Positions 33,138 to 42,444 of a DNA stretch of 64,000 nt are shown piece after piece. Under the pieces are notes generated by a model. The model did no database searches, was not told where the DNA came from, and saw nothing but the letters and a program-made list of their open reading frames with translations. Every line of letters starts with the position of its first letter. The first letter of the stretch is position 1. The DNA is from Planctomycetota bacterium. GTDB lineage: Bacteria > Planctomycetota > E44-bin39. The stretch is taken from assembly GCA_004376375.1 (NCBI GenBank), contig SOJX01000037.1:1-64000 (forward strand). Reading direction: 5' to 3'. The position numbers were made by a program, and so were the translations under genes.

Positions 33138-36100
33138 ATGAAACGACGCCTGCGGTATGTTCTCGTTTTCGTTATTCCGGTTCTTCTCATCCTGGCCGCC
33201 GTAATCATACTCAGCTTCGAAAGCCTGGACAAATCCGGCAAAACGGACGACTCGCCGGATAAATCGGCTCGAAAATCCGGGCCCGGCGCCGGCAGGACGA
33301 TTGAGTTTGAACCTGATGACGCTACAAAACCGGTCCCGAAGCAGGCCGGAAAAATCAGGCGCATCGGCAATGAAAAAACGCTTGCACGCCTGTTCTCCGG
33401 GAATGGGATTGTCTGCGGCCGCGTGCTGGGCGCTGATACAAAGAAACCTGTCGCCGGGGCGAAGGTCCTGTTCCATTGGAGATATGACACCTGGGACCCG
33501 GACTACGCCGCGCTCGAAACCGGCACGGGGCCTGACGGTAAATTCAGCGTAAGCGGTTTTACGGTTCCTCAGGGCCTTTACGTCGTTATTGAGGCGGAAG
33601 GTTTTGCCGTATATGGAAACTATGGGTGGCTCAGAGAAAATAAGACCTCCTTTGATCTGGGCGACATTCTCCTCGAAAAAGGTGAGCCGGTCGTTTTGAA
33701 AATCAAGGATGCTGCCACCGGTAAAGGTGTTCCCAACGCCTACGCCGACTTTTCAAAAATGAAAGAGGATAAGGCAGTCACGTCGTTCAGGTTGTTTTGC
33801 GAAAAAGACGGCTCCCGGAAGTTCCGTCTTGAAGGAGGGGAATACCGGTTATACATTGAGGCCTTTTCATACTGCCCGGCAAGGAAGGCCGGCGTCAAAA
33901 TACCGGTGGAGGGCGGTCAGATAGAAATCGAGCTGAAGCGGGGTGGAAGGATAGCCGGCAAGGTAATAGACAAGGGCGACAACCCGGTTTTCGGGGCCAG
34001 GGTCAGCGGGGGGAGTTACGGTCAGGTTGGCAGGCATGGAATATCAACGCGGACCCTGGAAGACGGCTCGTTTGAGCTTGTCGGCTGCATACCGGATCAG
34101 ACTTATGACGTTTCCGCCAGTCTCGAAGGATATTTCCGGGGGAGCGGGGGAAACATCAAACCGGGCAAAGATGACCTCGTTATCATACTGGAGCGTTCGT
34201 TTTTTCTGAACGGCTCGGTGACGGATGCGGAAACCGGCAAGCCGATTGGAGGCGCCACTGTTCAGAACGTCATGCCCGACCCGTACGGGGCAAGGGGCGG
34301 GTTCGGCCATTATTATGCTTCCACGAACGCAAAAGGGGCTTATAAACTGGAAATTCCGATAGACAAGAAAAAGCTCAAACTCAACGTATCGCATGAGGGT
34401 TACTTAGACATATCGGGCCGGGAGGTGGTGATTCCCGAGGACGCCGGGGAATTTCATACCGTGAATTTCAAGCTGGAGCGCGGCATCACGCTCACGGGCA
34501 CGGTCACGGCGGCGGACACCGGCAAACCACTCAAGCATGCAAGCGTCACTCTGATAGTTGCGAACAATCACCGGGGCTATAATACCAAATCGGACGGGAC
34601 CTATACGATAGGCGGCCTGGAAACGGGCGAGGTAAAAGTGGTAATTGCGCATGACCAGTACCTGGCATATCTCGAGGAAGACCTTGAAATCACCGAAGAG
34701 GGGGCGGTGCTGGACGTTGCCCTGGAAAGGGGCGGCCAGCTCACGGGCACGGTGGCGGACGAAAACGGGAAACCCCTGAAGCACATTTCGATCAATGCCA
34801 ATGTTCAGGATTTCAACAGAATGTACCGGCGCTATTATCACAACGTCAACCGGGCCGCCAACACACTTGAAAACGGAAGCTATGCGATGTCGGGACTGGA
34901 GCCGGGCAAGGAATACACGGTTACGGCTCATTCAGAGACGCACTTTTCCGATCCGAAGAAGATCGAAATCGAGGAAGGGGTGTCCGCCGTTTGTGATTTC
35001 ACCCTGACCGAAGGCGGCACGATAAGCGGACGGGTGCTTTCGGATGATGGTGAACCGGTCGAGAAGCATGTATCGGTTTCGGCAACGCTCATATCGCCCG
35101 GCGATGAACCGACTGATACGTATCCGGAAAGCGGCCCGGTCGGAGCCCGGCCCGGATACGGCGGGACGCCGGGGACGAGCGGGGTTACCGGCAAGGAAGC
35201 CAAGTTCAAAATCCGCGGGCTCAGGGGCGGAGACTATAACCTTACCGCACACTGCGAGGGTTATAAAACGGGAACGCACGGACCCGTTACGGTCAGGCCG
35301 GGCAAGACGGTCGAAGGAATCGAGATAACGCTTGAAAAAGGTCTGTGCGTAACCGGTACCGTGACCGACGCGTCCGGCAAACCGGTAAAGGACGTGAATA
35401 TCTCCGGATACCAGCCGATGACCGGACGCTCGGCCCACACGAGCGCGGTGACCGACGCCGAGGGCCGTTATACTCTCTCGGGCTTCGATGAAGGAGCGGT
35501 TCATCTGAACGTTAACAAGGAAGGCTACTGGTGCGAAGATTCCAATTTCAGGCAGGTCCAGGCCGGGGCCGAGAACGTGGACTATGTACTGAAAAAGTGC
35601 GGAGCGGTCAAGGGTAAGCTGGTCGGTCTGGAAAAATTTGAAAGCTTCCAGATAACTGCAAAACTGGAGGGAGCCGATATAAGCGTCGAGCCTCCAACCG
35701 ACCCCTCCGACGAGGAAGCAATGATGCGCTATCGCCGTGCCATGATGAGAAGGTCGGGCAACACCGAGGGCTTCCACGACGAGGAAGGGAAGTTCGAAAT
35801 CCATCTTCCGCCCGGAACATATACGCTCACCGCCGGCGGCCGGGGCTTTGCCAGCGGCAAGGTGACGAACATAAACGTGGAGGAGGGCAAGACCGTTGAA
35901 GGTGTTGAGATAAAGGTCGGGCTCGGCTGCCGCGTTATCGTTACCGTGCTTACTAAAAAGGACCGCAAGCCGGTTTCCGCGGCAATGGTAAATCTCCAGC
36001 CGACCGTGCATGACCCGGCGGAATATGAAGAATACGGGCCGGGCGCATGGTCCAACAATTACGGCCATACGGATGAGGACGGGAAAGCGACCATAACCGG

Positions 36101-37673
36101 TATCAAGGCCGGGACCTGCAGTCTCAGCGTAAACCATGAAAAATACGCCGAAACACGGCCCCGCAGCGTGGTCGTAAGCGAAGGCGAAGCCACCGAAGTC
36201 GAAGTTCTGCTTTCGCTCGGCGCGAGTATCACGGGAACTGTAATAGACGCGGACGGCGAGCCGGTAAAGAACGCGCGCCTCACCGCGTATCCTTCAAATC
36301 CGGAAGAGGGGATGATGGGGGGATTCGGCTCTATGAAAGAGGCGCAGACGGACAAGTCCGGCGAATACACCATCACCGGCCTCGCGGCCGGCACTCACGT
36401 CGTGAGCGTCCGTATCGGCCAAGAGGCCGGTTTCGGCCCCTTCGGCGGCGTGAATACAAAGAGCGTCGAAGTCCCCGAGGAGGGATCGGTCACCTGCGAT
36501 TTCAACCTTAAATCGCTGGTCAAGGTGTACGGCATGATAACGCGGGCGGGCAAGCCGGTTAAGGAATGCCACTTGATCTTCTTCCCGGGCAACCTCGGCG
36601 AAAGCGAAGAAAACGAAGAAGAGACGCCCGGAATGTTCATGCCCAGCGCGCAGGCCTCGACGAAGCCCGACGGAACATACGTCGCAATGCTCGCGCCCGG
36701 AACATATAGTATTACCTTTTACTCCATGATGAGCGGCGGGCAGAGCTCGATCAAGATAACCGTTCCCGACGGGAAGGAATATAATTTCGACTATGAAATC
36801 CCCGCTACCAGCGTTTCGGGTGTCGTACTTATGCCCGACGGCTCTCCGGCCACCGGGACTTTCGTGCTGCTGAAAAAACCGGACTCGGATATCGACCCCG
36901 ACAGCACCAACCCAATGGAGATAATGTCGTCCATGGGCGGGCAGGCGGCCGTCGGGCCTGACGGGAAGTTTACGATCGCCAGCGCCAAACCCGGGACATG
37001 GAATCTCGTCGCCATCAAGGACGGCTATTCCCCGGCCGTTATAGAGAACGTCCAGATCACCGATGGTGTGGATTTAAGCAACCTTGAACTGAAACTCTCG
37101 GCCGGCGGCAATATCTGCGGAACGATTACGGACGAAGACGGGCTGCCGGTAAGCCGCGTGAGCGTCATTGCAATGCCCGCCGAGGAGGGGAGCGTGCCGA
37201 CCGTTATGTTCGGCATGGCAGGACACGCCGAGACCGACGAGAGCGGCAAATTCACGCTGGGCGGACTCGTGGACGGTCAGTACCTGATATATGCGGTTAA
37301 ATCCGGAAAAGGGCAGGTGGTCAGAAAAGTCTCGTCCGGTTCCTCCGGCGATGTTGTATGCGATATTACCCTGCCGTCCTCCTGTGAAGTTCGAATCGAA
37401 GTGACTTCCGGCGGCGCTGCGCTCGCAGGCGCGAAGGCGGCCGTCCGCACCTCGGACGGCAATAAACTCCTGATAGGCGGCATCTTCATTACAATGCCCG
37501 GCGGAACCGGCTCGAACGTTTCCGATTCGACCGGAACCATACGCCTCAAAGGCCTTGCGCCGGGACGCTATATCGCCACCGTGTCGAAGGGCGGCTACAA
37601 CGATGCCGAGGTGGATATCACCGTCGAGTCCCAAGCGACAAATACGGCCGAGGTGGAACTCTCGCAGAAGTAA
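33138..37673 (+). CDS. Giant membrane-anchored protein of carboxypeptidase-regulatory-like repeats
   Basis: 1,511 residues from the ATG at 33138, which follows a near-perfect GGAGGT site. An in-frame ATG 30 bp upstream lacks a site. A membrane anchor (about residues 8-27) and a basic, disordered stretch precede more than a dozen beta-sandwich repeats of 80-100 residues. Each has the pattern 'V.G.V.D..GKPV..A.V......G.Y.I.GL..G...V....GY', as in the carboxypeptidase regulatory-like (transthyretin-like) domain. Such chains act as stalks or adhesins. The anchor suggests attachment to the inner membrane. It forms a monocistronic unit ending at a strong terminator. Confidence 0.88.
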   Translation: MKRRLRYVLVFVIPVLLILAAVIILSFESLDKSGKTDDSPDKSARKSGPGAGRTIEFEPDDATKPVPKQAGKIRRIGNEKTLARLFSGNGIVCGRVLGADTKKPVAGAKVLFHWRYDTWDPDYAALETGTGPDGKFSVSGFTVPQGLYVVIEAEGFAVYGNYGWLRENKTSFDLGDILLEKGEPVVLKIKDAATGKGVPNAYADFSKMKEDKAVTSFRLFCEKDGSRKFRLEGGEYRLYIEAFSYCPARKAGVKIPVEGGQIEIELKRGGRIAGKVIDKGDNPVFGARVSGGSYGQVGRHGISTRTLEDGSFELVGCIPDQTYDVSASLEGYFRGSGGNIKPGKDDLVIILERSFFLNGSVTDAETGKPIGGATVQNVMPDPYGARGGFGHYYASTNAKGAYKLEIPIDKKKLKLNVSHEGYLDISGREVVIPEDAGEFHTVNFKLERGITLTGTVTAADTGKPLKHASVTLIVANNHRGYNTKSDGTYTIGGLETGEVKVVIAHDQYLAYLEEDLEITEEGAVLDVALERGGQLTGTVADENGKPLKHISINANVQDFNRMYRRYYHNVNRAANTLENGSYAMSGLEPGKEYTVTAHSETHFSDPKKIEIEEGVSAVCDFTLTEGGTISGRVLSDDGEPVEKHVSVSATLISPGDEPTDTYPESGPVGARPGYGGTPGTSGVTGKEAKFKIRGLRGGDYNLTAHCEGYKTGTHGPVTVRPGKTVEGIEITLEKGLCVTGTVTDASGKPVKDVNISGYQPMTGRSAHTSAVTDAEGRYTLSGFDEGAVHLNVNKEGYWCEDSNFRQVQAGAENVDYVLKKCGAVKGKLVGLEKFESFQITAKLEGADISVEPPTDPSDEEAMMRYRRAMMRRSGNTEGFHDEEGKFEIHLPPGTYTLTAGGRGFASGKVTNINVEEGKTVEGVEIKVGLGCRVIVTVLTKKDRKPVSAAMVNLQPTVHDPAEYEEYGPGAWSNNYGHTDEDGKATITGIKAGTCSLSVNHEKYAETRPRSVVVSEGEATEVEVLLSLGASITGTVIDADGEPVKNARLTAYPSNPEEGMMGGFGSMKEAQTDKSGEYTITGLAAGTHVVSVRIGQEAGFGPFGGVNTKSVEVPEEGSVTCDFNLKSLVKVYGMITRAGKPVKECHLIFFPGNLGESEENEEETPGMFMPSAQASTKPDGTYVAMLAPGTYSITFYSMMSGGQSSIKITVPDGKEYNFDYEIPATSVSGVVLMPDGSPATGTFVLLKKPDSDIDPDSTNPMEIMSSMGGQAAVGPDGKFTIASAKPGTWNLVAIKDGYSPAVIENVQITDGVDLSNLELKLSAGGNICGTITDEDGLPVSRVSVIAMPAEEGSVPTVMFGMAGHAETDESGKFTLGGLVDGQYLIYAVKSGKGQVVRKVSSGSSGDVVCDITLPSSCEVRIEVTSGGAALAGAKAAVRTSDGNKLLIGGIFITMPGGTGSNVSDSTGTIRLKGLAPGRYIATVSKGGYNDAEVDITVESQATNTAEVELSQK

Positions 37674-37690
37674 GCAGGGGCGAGCCCTTT

Positions 37691-37763
37691 CGATTGCGGA
37701 TTTGGGATTTCGGATTGCAGATTTCTTCAAATCCGAAATCCACAATCTGAAATCTGCAATCGG
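37691..37763. repeat. Inverted array (GGATTTG / AAATCCG words)
   Basis: gattgcggatttgggatttcgg-like words and their reverse complements face each other around a short cttc centre. It starts 18 bp after the stop codon of the giant gene. Arms of about 32 nt pair with few mismatches. Confidence 0.8.
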
Positions 37764-37793
37764 AGACCCGCCCTTTTCAACAACTTCAACAAC

Positions 37794-37816
37794 GCCGGCG
37801 TCTCGCCGGCTTTTTT
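37794..37816 (+). terminator. Rho-independent terminator of the giant surface-protein gene
   Basis: A perfect 7-bp GC stem (gccggcg / cgccggc) with loop TCT is followed by six T. Confidence 0.88.
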
Positions 37817-38286
37817 ATTGCAGCCGGGAAAGCGGCGCCGGAGTCAGATACGGCGAGGTAGGGGGTGCACTCCAGGAATGTGGGTAAAAATATCGATGGG
37901 TTGTAAAAAATGTTACCGTCCTCGTAAGGGTCCACACTTGGACCCATAAGGTCCCACGGAATCGGAATAGCGTTTTTTCCCGCGCGTCAATCCATTTATG
38001 CAGTATCCAACAATTGTCTTATTCTGGTAAGACAATACCACAATTATTGGAATCTGTATTGCCGAATGCGAGGGAAAGCAATAAAAGGCCTAAAAATAAT
38101 GACGGTCCGCAGCGAGGCCCTGCAAAAGGTTCGATGGGAAATTCTACCCATAAAACTGGAGTGCGCGGCGAGGCAGGCAAACGGAGTAAAGTTGCTTGCG
38201 TATTAATGAATAAGAGGATATGATTAACACTCGGTACTGTTTTCCTGGCCCCGCCTGCCGCCGGCGGGGGAATTTGCGAGGTAAAC
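37817..38286. other. Long spacer with three hairpins, no convincing gene
   Basis: It contains gggtcc acactt ggaccc near 37929, an 8-bp stem ttgtctta / taagacaa near 38013-38034, and ccccgcc / ggcgggg about 15 nt before the ribosome binding site of the PA14 gene. A 69-codon frame at 38014 has no binding site. The function of the hairpins is unknown. Confidence 0.45.
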
Positions 38287-39339
38287 ATGCAGAAAGGCAA
38301 GGCGCTATTAATTGCAATTGCTCTTCTCTGCACTATTGCGTGTCTGGTCTGGCTGGCGCTGCTCAAAGAACACTCTCCCGAGAATGCTAAAAACGTCCAC
38401 GCGGTCCCCAAGTTCAGCTTGCCGCCGCCCACGCCCTCGGAAAGTGAAGTCCAGCTCGGCGAAAGCATTAACGCTTCGAACTCGGAATCGCCGGACGGTT
38501 CCGACGACAGGATTGCAGCGCTGCTGGAACGTATCAGAGAACTGGAAAACCGCATCGCGGCCGTTGAGCGGACATACGGGCCTCTGCCCGAAGATGAAGA
38601 TTACCCGGGCGGCGGTTCGGGCGGTGCTTCCCGCAGGCCCGGGAAAGTCGAGACTATCAGAGGCGCGAAGTCCGCGCGCGGCAGGGGAAGAAACACGACC
38701 CCGAGAATATCCGCTACAAACGCGAAAGACGGCCGCGGCAAACCGCGAAAGCTGCGCGCCGGCAAACCGCTGCCGAAGAGTTTCAAAATAACGAGCAGGC
38801 CGCGCAAGAGGACCGACAAGGTGCGGATTCACGGCGTAGACGCGCCCGGCAGCGGCGGCGATAACGCGAGCGAGGATGAGAGCGCCGGCCTTTACCCCGG
38901 CCTGGTCGGGCTGTATTTTACGGGAACGAGTCTGCAGAATAACAATCACACGAGGATTGACGATACGGTTAATTTCGATTTCAAGAACGGCCCGCCCGAT
39001 CCGAGTTTGCCCAAGGACAGGTTTTCCATTTCGTGGATCGGCTATATTTATATCCAGCAGGAGGGGAACTATACTTTCTATACATCGTCCGACGACGGCG
39101 TGCGGCTGTACATCGACGGGCGCGCCGTTATCTGGAACTGGACCGACCACGGCAATACCCTGAACAACGTCTACCTCCACCTCAAGGAAGGCTACCACGC
39201 CGTCCGCCTCGATTATTACGAGAACGGCGGCTACTCCATAATCAAGCTGTGGTGGGCGAGCACGACGTTCGGCCGCCAGATTATCCCCTCGCACGTCCTC
39301 TACCACCACGACGAGCAGGAATACCACCCGCCGGGGTAG
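38287..39339 (+). CDS. PA14-domain membrane-anchored protein
   Basis: 350 residues. An N-terminal membrane anchor (about residues 6-25) is followed by a short coiled coil ('IAALLERIRELENRIAAVE'), then a long basic, disordered linker. The C-terminal PA14-type domain (about residues 200-340) has 'GLVGLYFTG', 'IGYIYIQQEGNYTFYTSSDDGVRLYIDG' and 'YHAVRLDYYENGGYSIIKLWW'. PA14 domains bind carbohydrate in many surface proteins. A gcgaggtaa ribosome binding site precedes the ATG. It is probably a surface or periplasmic glycan-binding protein; the ligand is unknown. Confidence 0.85.
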   Translation: MQKGKALLIAIALLCTIACLVWLALLKEHSPENAKNVHAVPKFSLPPPTPSESEVQLGESINASNSESPDGSDDRIAALLERIRELENRIAAVERTYGPLPEDEDYPGGGSGGASRRPGKVETIRGAKSARGRGRNTTPRISATNAKDGRGKPRKLRAGKPLPKSFKITSRPRKRTDKVRIHGVDAPGSGGDNASEDESAGLYPGLVGLYFTGTSLQNNNHTRIDDTVNFDFKNGPPDPSLPKDRFSISWIGYIYIQQEGNYTFYTSSDDGVRLYIDGRAVIWNWTDHGNTLNNVYLHLKEGYHAVRLDYYENGGYSIIKLWWASTTFGRQIIPSHVLYHHDEQEYHPPG

Positions 39340-39540
39340 GGAATAAGGTAACAAGTTAATAAGGTAACAAGGGAATAAGGGAACAAGGGAACAAGGGAAC
39401 AAGGGAACAAGGGAACAAGGGAAGAAGGGAAGAAAGGAAGAAGGGAAGAAGGGAAGAAGGGAAGAAGGGAAGAAGTTAGCCGCCGCGCCTGCGCGGCGCG
39501 TTCTTTTAATTACTTTGTCAACTTGTTATCTTATTCTTTG
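39339..39540. repeat. Octamer array (GGGAACAA to GGGAAGAA) with embedded family A palindrome
   Basis: The array begins at the PA14 stop with AAGGTAACAAG words, continues as about seven GGGAACAA copies, then changes to GGGAAGAA for about seven copies to 39475. A family A palindrome (arms gccgcgc / gcgcggc) sits at 39476-39505. Inverted words (acttgttatcttatt) then overlap the stop codon of the next gene. Confidence 0.82.
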
Positions 39541-40770
39541 CTCTGATTTTTCCGGTTTTTCCGGTTCCGGTTTCAGGTAGTAGCGCCGCTTTTCTGCGTC
39601 CCATGCGAGGCGGTTCAGGTTCTGATAAAGCGAAACCGGAAAGCCTTTCTCAGGCGTGCCGGTATCCACACCCGGCCCCGACAGCCACGACTTCAGTTCG
39701 ATTTCAAACGGGTCTATCGCGTAGTATCCCGAGGTAAAGCTTCCCAGAAAATGTATGAGGGCGGCCGTGTTTCCCCAGCGCACGTCGGCAAGGAACGTAA
39801 GGTCCCGCGTCGCGTCGTAGAGGTCGTGGAGGGCGTGGTCGGCGGCGTTATCCACCTTGTCCGCCATCGCGGGCAGGTTGTTCAGGGCCTTGGGTAAATC
39901 GTCTCCGTCGCGGAGCCATGCAAGCGCCGCGGCCGCCGCGTCGGGCGCCTTGTCCCGGTTTTTCTCGATGCAGGCGATAACGTCGCCGCCTTCGAACCGC
40001 GCAAGCATGAGCGCGGACCAGCCTGTGACGAGCTCGTCGCCGTCGGTTTCGAGCGCGCGCATGAGCGGTCTTTTCGCGCGCGAGTCGCGCATCATTCCGA
40101 GCGCCTCGCCCGCCCACGCCCGGACCTGGTTGTGTCTGTCATTGGCGAGTTTTTCAATCAGCAGCTCGACCGACTCTTTGTCCCCCATGGCGCCCAGCGC
40201 GATTTCCGCCCACGCCCTGACGTCGTGGTCTTCCGCGTTCCGCACGGCGGCGACAAGGGCGTCGCGTGCGGCAGGATCAGGATAGCTGCTGAGATTCCGG
40301 ATCCTCGAAATCTGCGCTTCCGCGGGGAACGGGCCTCCGAGCAAGTATCTGTGCATATTCGAAAGCCGCCCGGACATACTTTCATATTCTGATTCCCATG
40401 CAAACCCACGCGCCAGAAGTGTGGCGGCTGCGGCGTCGGTCTTATTCGAATGCCTCCTGTCGAGGATTTTTTCGAGATCGCCGAGCAGTTTTTTCCATGT
40501 TTCGTCCGACGTTTTCTTAATAATCATGCATGCGCCTTCGACAAGCCTGTCGTCATCGGAGGCAAGCCATTTTCTTACAAACGGCAGCGCGGTGTCGCCC
40601 ATTTCGGCGAACCGCTTTGCCGTCGACTCCCTCACGCCGGGGATGCCGGAGGAAATCCTGCCAGTCCAGTACCGGTACCTGAGCGGCTTGTATACGAGCA
40701 TAATAGCAATCACAGCCGCAAAAAGCGCGACAACGCCGACGCCGAGTTTCAGGGGTAAGGATATTTTCAT
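39526..40770 (-). CDS. Membrane-anchored HEAT-repeat protein
   Basis: 414 residues. The N-terminus 'MKISLPLKLGVGVVALFAA' is nearly the same as that of the ankyrin protein at position 60 ('MKLSLPLKLGIAVIVIFGL'). 'VYKPLRYRYW' follows the anchor. The ectodomain is HEAT/PBS-type ('ARDALVAAVRNAEDHDVRAWAEIALGAMGDKESVELLIEKL' spans about two helices). Its ATG overlaps the stop of the upstream HEAT-ankyrin gene as ATGA, so the two are translated together and may act as a complex. Confidence 0.8.
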   Translation of the reverse strand: MKISLPLKLGVGVVALFAAVIAIMLVYKPLRYRYWTGRISSGIPGVRESTAKRFAEMGDTALPFVRKWLASDDDRLVEGACMIIKKTSDETWKKLLGDLEKILDRRHSNKTDAAAATLLARGFAWESEYESMSGRLSNMHRYLLGGPFPAEAQISRIRNLSSYPDPAARDALVAAVRNAEDHDVRAWAEIALGAMGDKESVELLIEKLANDRHNQVRAWAGEALGMMRDSRAKRPLMRALETDGDELVTGWSALMLARFEGGDVIACIEKNRDKAPDAAAAALAWLRDGDDLPKALNNLPAMADKVDNAADHALHDLYDATRDLTFLADVRWGNTAALIHFLGSFTSGYYAIDPFEIELKSWLSGPGVDTGTPEKGFPVSLYQNLNRLAWDAEKRRYYLKPEPEKPEKSEQRIR

Positions 40771-42245
40771 TTTTTTCTGTCTGTTTCCTTTTCCAACTCT
40801 TTGCCCGTCTTTCCTCCATGCGCGCGAAGGAGGGCGGCGATTTTCTTACCATTTTTATAAATGGCATAATCGAGTGGCGTTTTATGGTTATTGTTTTTCA
40901 GATTCGGGTCTGCGCCGTTATCAAGAAGGAACTTTATTATATTTTCAGGCCCTTTTATTGCAGACAAGCCAGAAAATTTCGAGCCGGCTTTTTCTTTTGA
41001 GCCTGATTTTCTCCAATCGACCGTAACAATTGCAGCGTTTTCCCTGTAGCTGTTCTGTACAGCCCAGTGAAGATGTGTGTTTCCGTATTCATCTCTGGCG
41101 TTGGGGTTCATACCTTTTACATGGATAAAAGCGGAGATGTTATCTCCCTTGACATTTAATAATCGTCCGAGTATTTTCCACAATGCTTCCTTTGCAGCGT
41201 CGCGCAGAACTCTTTCTCTGGCGGCAGTTGCTTTGAGAAGTGTTCTTATTGTCCGCATGTCGTTGAATTCACCGAGTATTCGAATGTAATCCTCTTGAAC
41301 CCGGAGCTCGGTTGCATTGTCGTATGCGCCAATAATATCTTCAGCAGCACTGGCCTCCCCCAGTTTTCCCAATGCAAATGCAGCCGAAACTCTGAGGTCA
41401 TTATCTGTTTCATTCTTGAGGATATTCAACAGCGGTTTAGTGGCATTTGATTCTTTCAGCATGGCAAGCGCGCGCGCTGCTTGACCGCGAACATAAGTGT
41501 GATTATTTGGGTCTTTCAACGCTTTTAATAACGCGGGGATGGCTTTCCTGTTGCCAATGTATCTTAGATCTGATGCCGCGTTACCGCGCATGTAAATGTC
41601 AGGGTCTTTTTCCAGAACTGAAATCAGGGCATCAACTGATCGCGAATCGCCAATCAGCCTTAACAGAAATATCGCGTTTCTGCGCATTTCCAATTCGGGA
41701 TCCTCGGTTGCTGTTTTGCAGAGTGCCTTCACCGCGCTGGGGGGCAACTTCCGATATTTTTTATGATATAAATGTGCGATCGCCATATTTCGAACCGGAA
41801 AAGGCTGGTAAAAGCTCAGGCCGGGATACCATCCCAGAATATTCGCCCGGTACCAGAACGGGCGCAGGAAAGTCCCGAGAAAATAAAGCCCGATAACTGC
41901 TGCAAGAAAAACGAGACCCCGCCAGCTCAGGAGGATTTTTCCCCACCGAGCCGGTTTTGAAAGCGGAACCTCGGTTGAATCATATGCGGAGTTCTTGACG
42001 ATAATGAACCTGTCAAACGCAAGGCCGATAAAAAAACCTAATACGATTCCAACCGGAAGAAACCACAGAAGGCTCCAGTGAGTAAATACCGAATTCATTC
42101 CAAAAAAATGAGCGCTTGAACGGCGGTACGCGAAACAATGCGGAAACAGGCATGCGGCAAAAAGACTGAGCGCGAACCATACGGCAATTGAGAAACATAT
42201 TATATATTCGCGATGCTCTTTGCGCTTAATCAGCGTGGCTTCCAT
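40767..42245 (-). CDS. Multi-helix membrane protein with HEAT and ankyrin domains
   Basis: 492 residues from the ATG at 42245; the frame is open further upstream, but that part is not protein-like. Three membrane helices (about residues 16-33, 58-80, 112-127) are followed by HEAT repeats with 'MRRNAIFLLRLIGDSRSVDALISVL' and 'VRGQAARALAMLKESNATKPLL'. Two to three ankyrin repeats at the C-terminus ('GNTHLHWAVQN', 'LLDNGADPNLKNNNHKTPLDYA') end in 'LLRAHGGKTGKE'. This tail matches the end of the ankyrin protein at 60-1334. It is first gene of a coupled pair with 39526-40770. Confidence 0.8.
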   Translation of the reverse strand: MEATLIKRKEHREYIICFSIAVWFALSLFAACLFPHCFAYRRSSAHFFGMNSVFTHWSLLWFLPVGIVLGFFIGLAFDRFIIVKNSAYDSTEVPLSKPARWGKILLSWRGLVFLAAVIGLYFLGTFLRPFWYRANILGWYPGLSFYQPFPVRNMAIAHLYHKKYRKLPPSAVKALCKTATEDPELEMRRNAIFLLRLIGDSRSVDALISVLEKDPDIYMRGNAASDLRYIGNRKAIPALLKALKDPNNHTYVRGQAARALAMLKESNATKPLLNILKNETDNDLRVSAAFALGKLGEASAAEDIIGAYDNATELRVQEDYIRILGEFNDMRTIRTLLKATAARERVLRDAAKEALWKILGRLLNVKGDNISAFIHVKGMNPNARDEYGNTHLHWAVQNSYRENAAIVTVDWRKSGSKEKAGSKFSGLSAIKGPENIIKFLLDNGADPNLKNNNHKTPLDYAIYKNGKKIAALLRAHGGKTGKELEKETDRKK

Positions 42246-42327
42246 ATCATATATTCTAAACCGGATATTCAGAAATTCAAAAGGATATGGAATTGTAGTG
42301 CCGGATTTCCGGAGAGTGCCTCCCGTG

Positions 42328-42444
42328 CTACATCGAGTTGACGGCGCCGTCGAGCCAGAGGAGGCGGGTAGTAAGCCAGCTCTTGAGGTAGCCGATTTCG
42401 TCCTGGTAGGTGTGGCGGCCCGCATGGCCGGGGTCGTTCGGCCC
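42328..42444 (-). pseudogene. Remnant of a CotH-type protein (C-terminus only)
   Basis: The minus strand directly after the stop of the PhoU-like gene encodes a 38-residue stretch ending in a stop. It contains 'HTYQDEIGYLKSWLTTRLLWLDGAV'-like sequence, with key residues Y, E, L, W, R and WLD in order. This matches the usual C-terminus of CotH-type kinases. No start or upstream part remains. It looks like a decayed or recombined copy. Confidence 0.55.

Noticed and set aside
38014-38223. A 69-codon gene in the long spacer
   Set aside because: It has no binding site, its composition is unlike neighbouring genes, and the frame runs through a hairpin.
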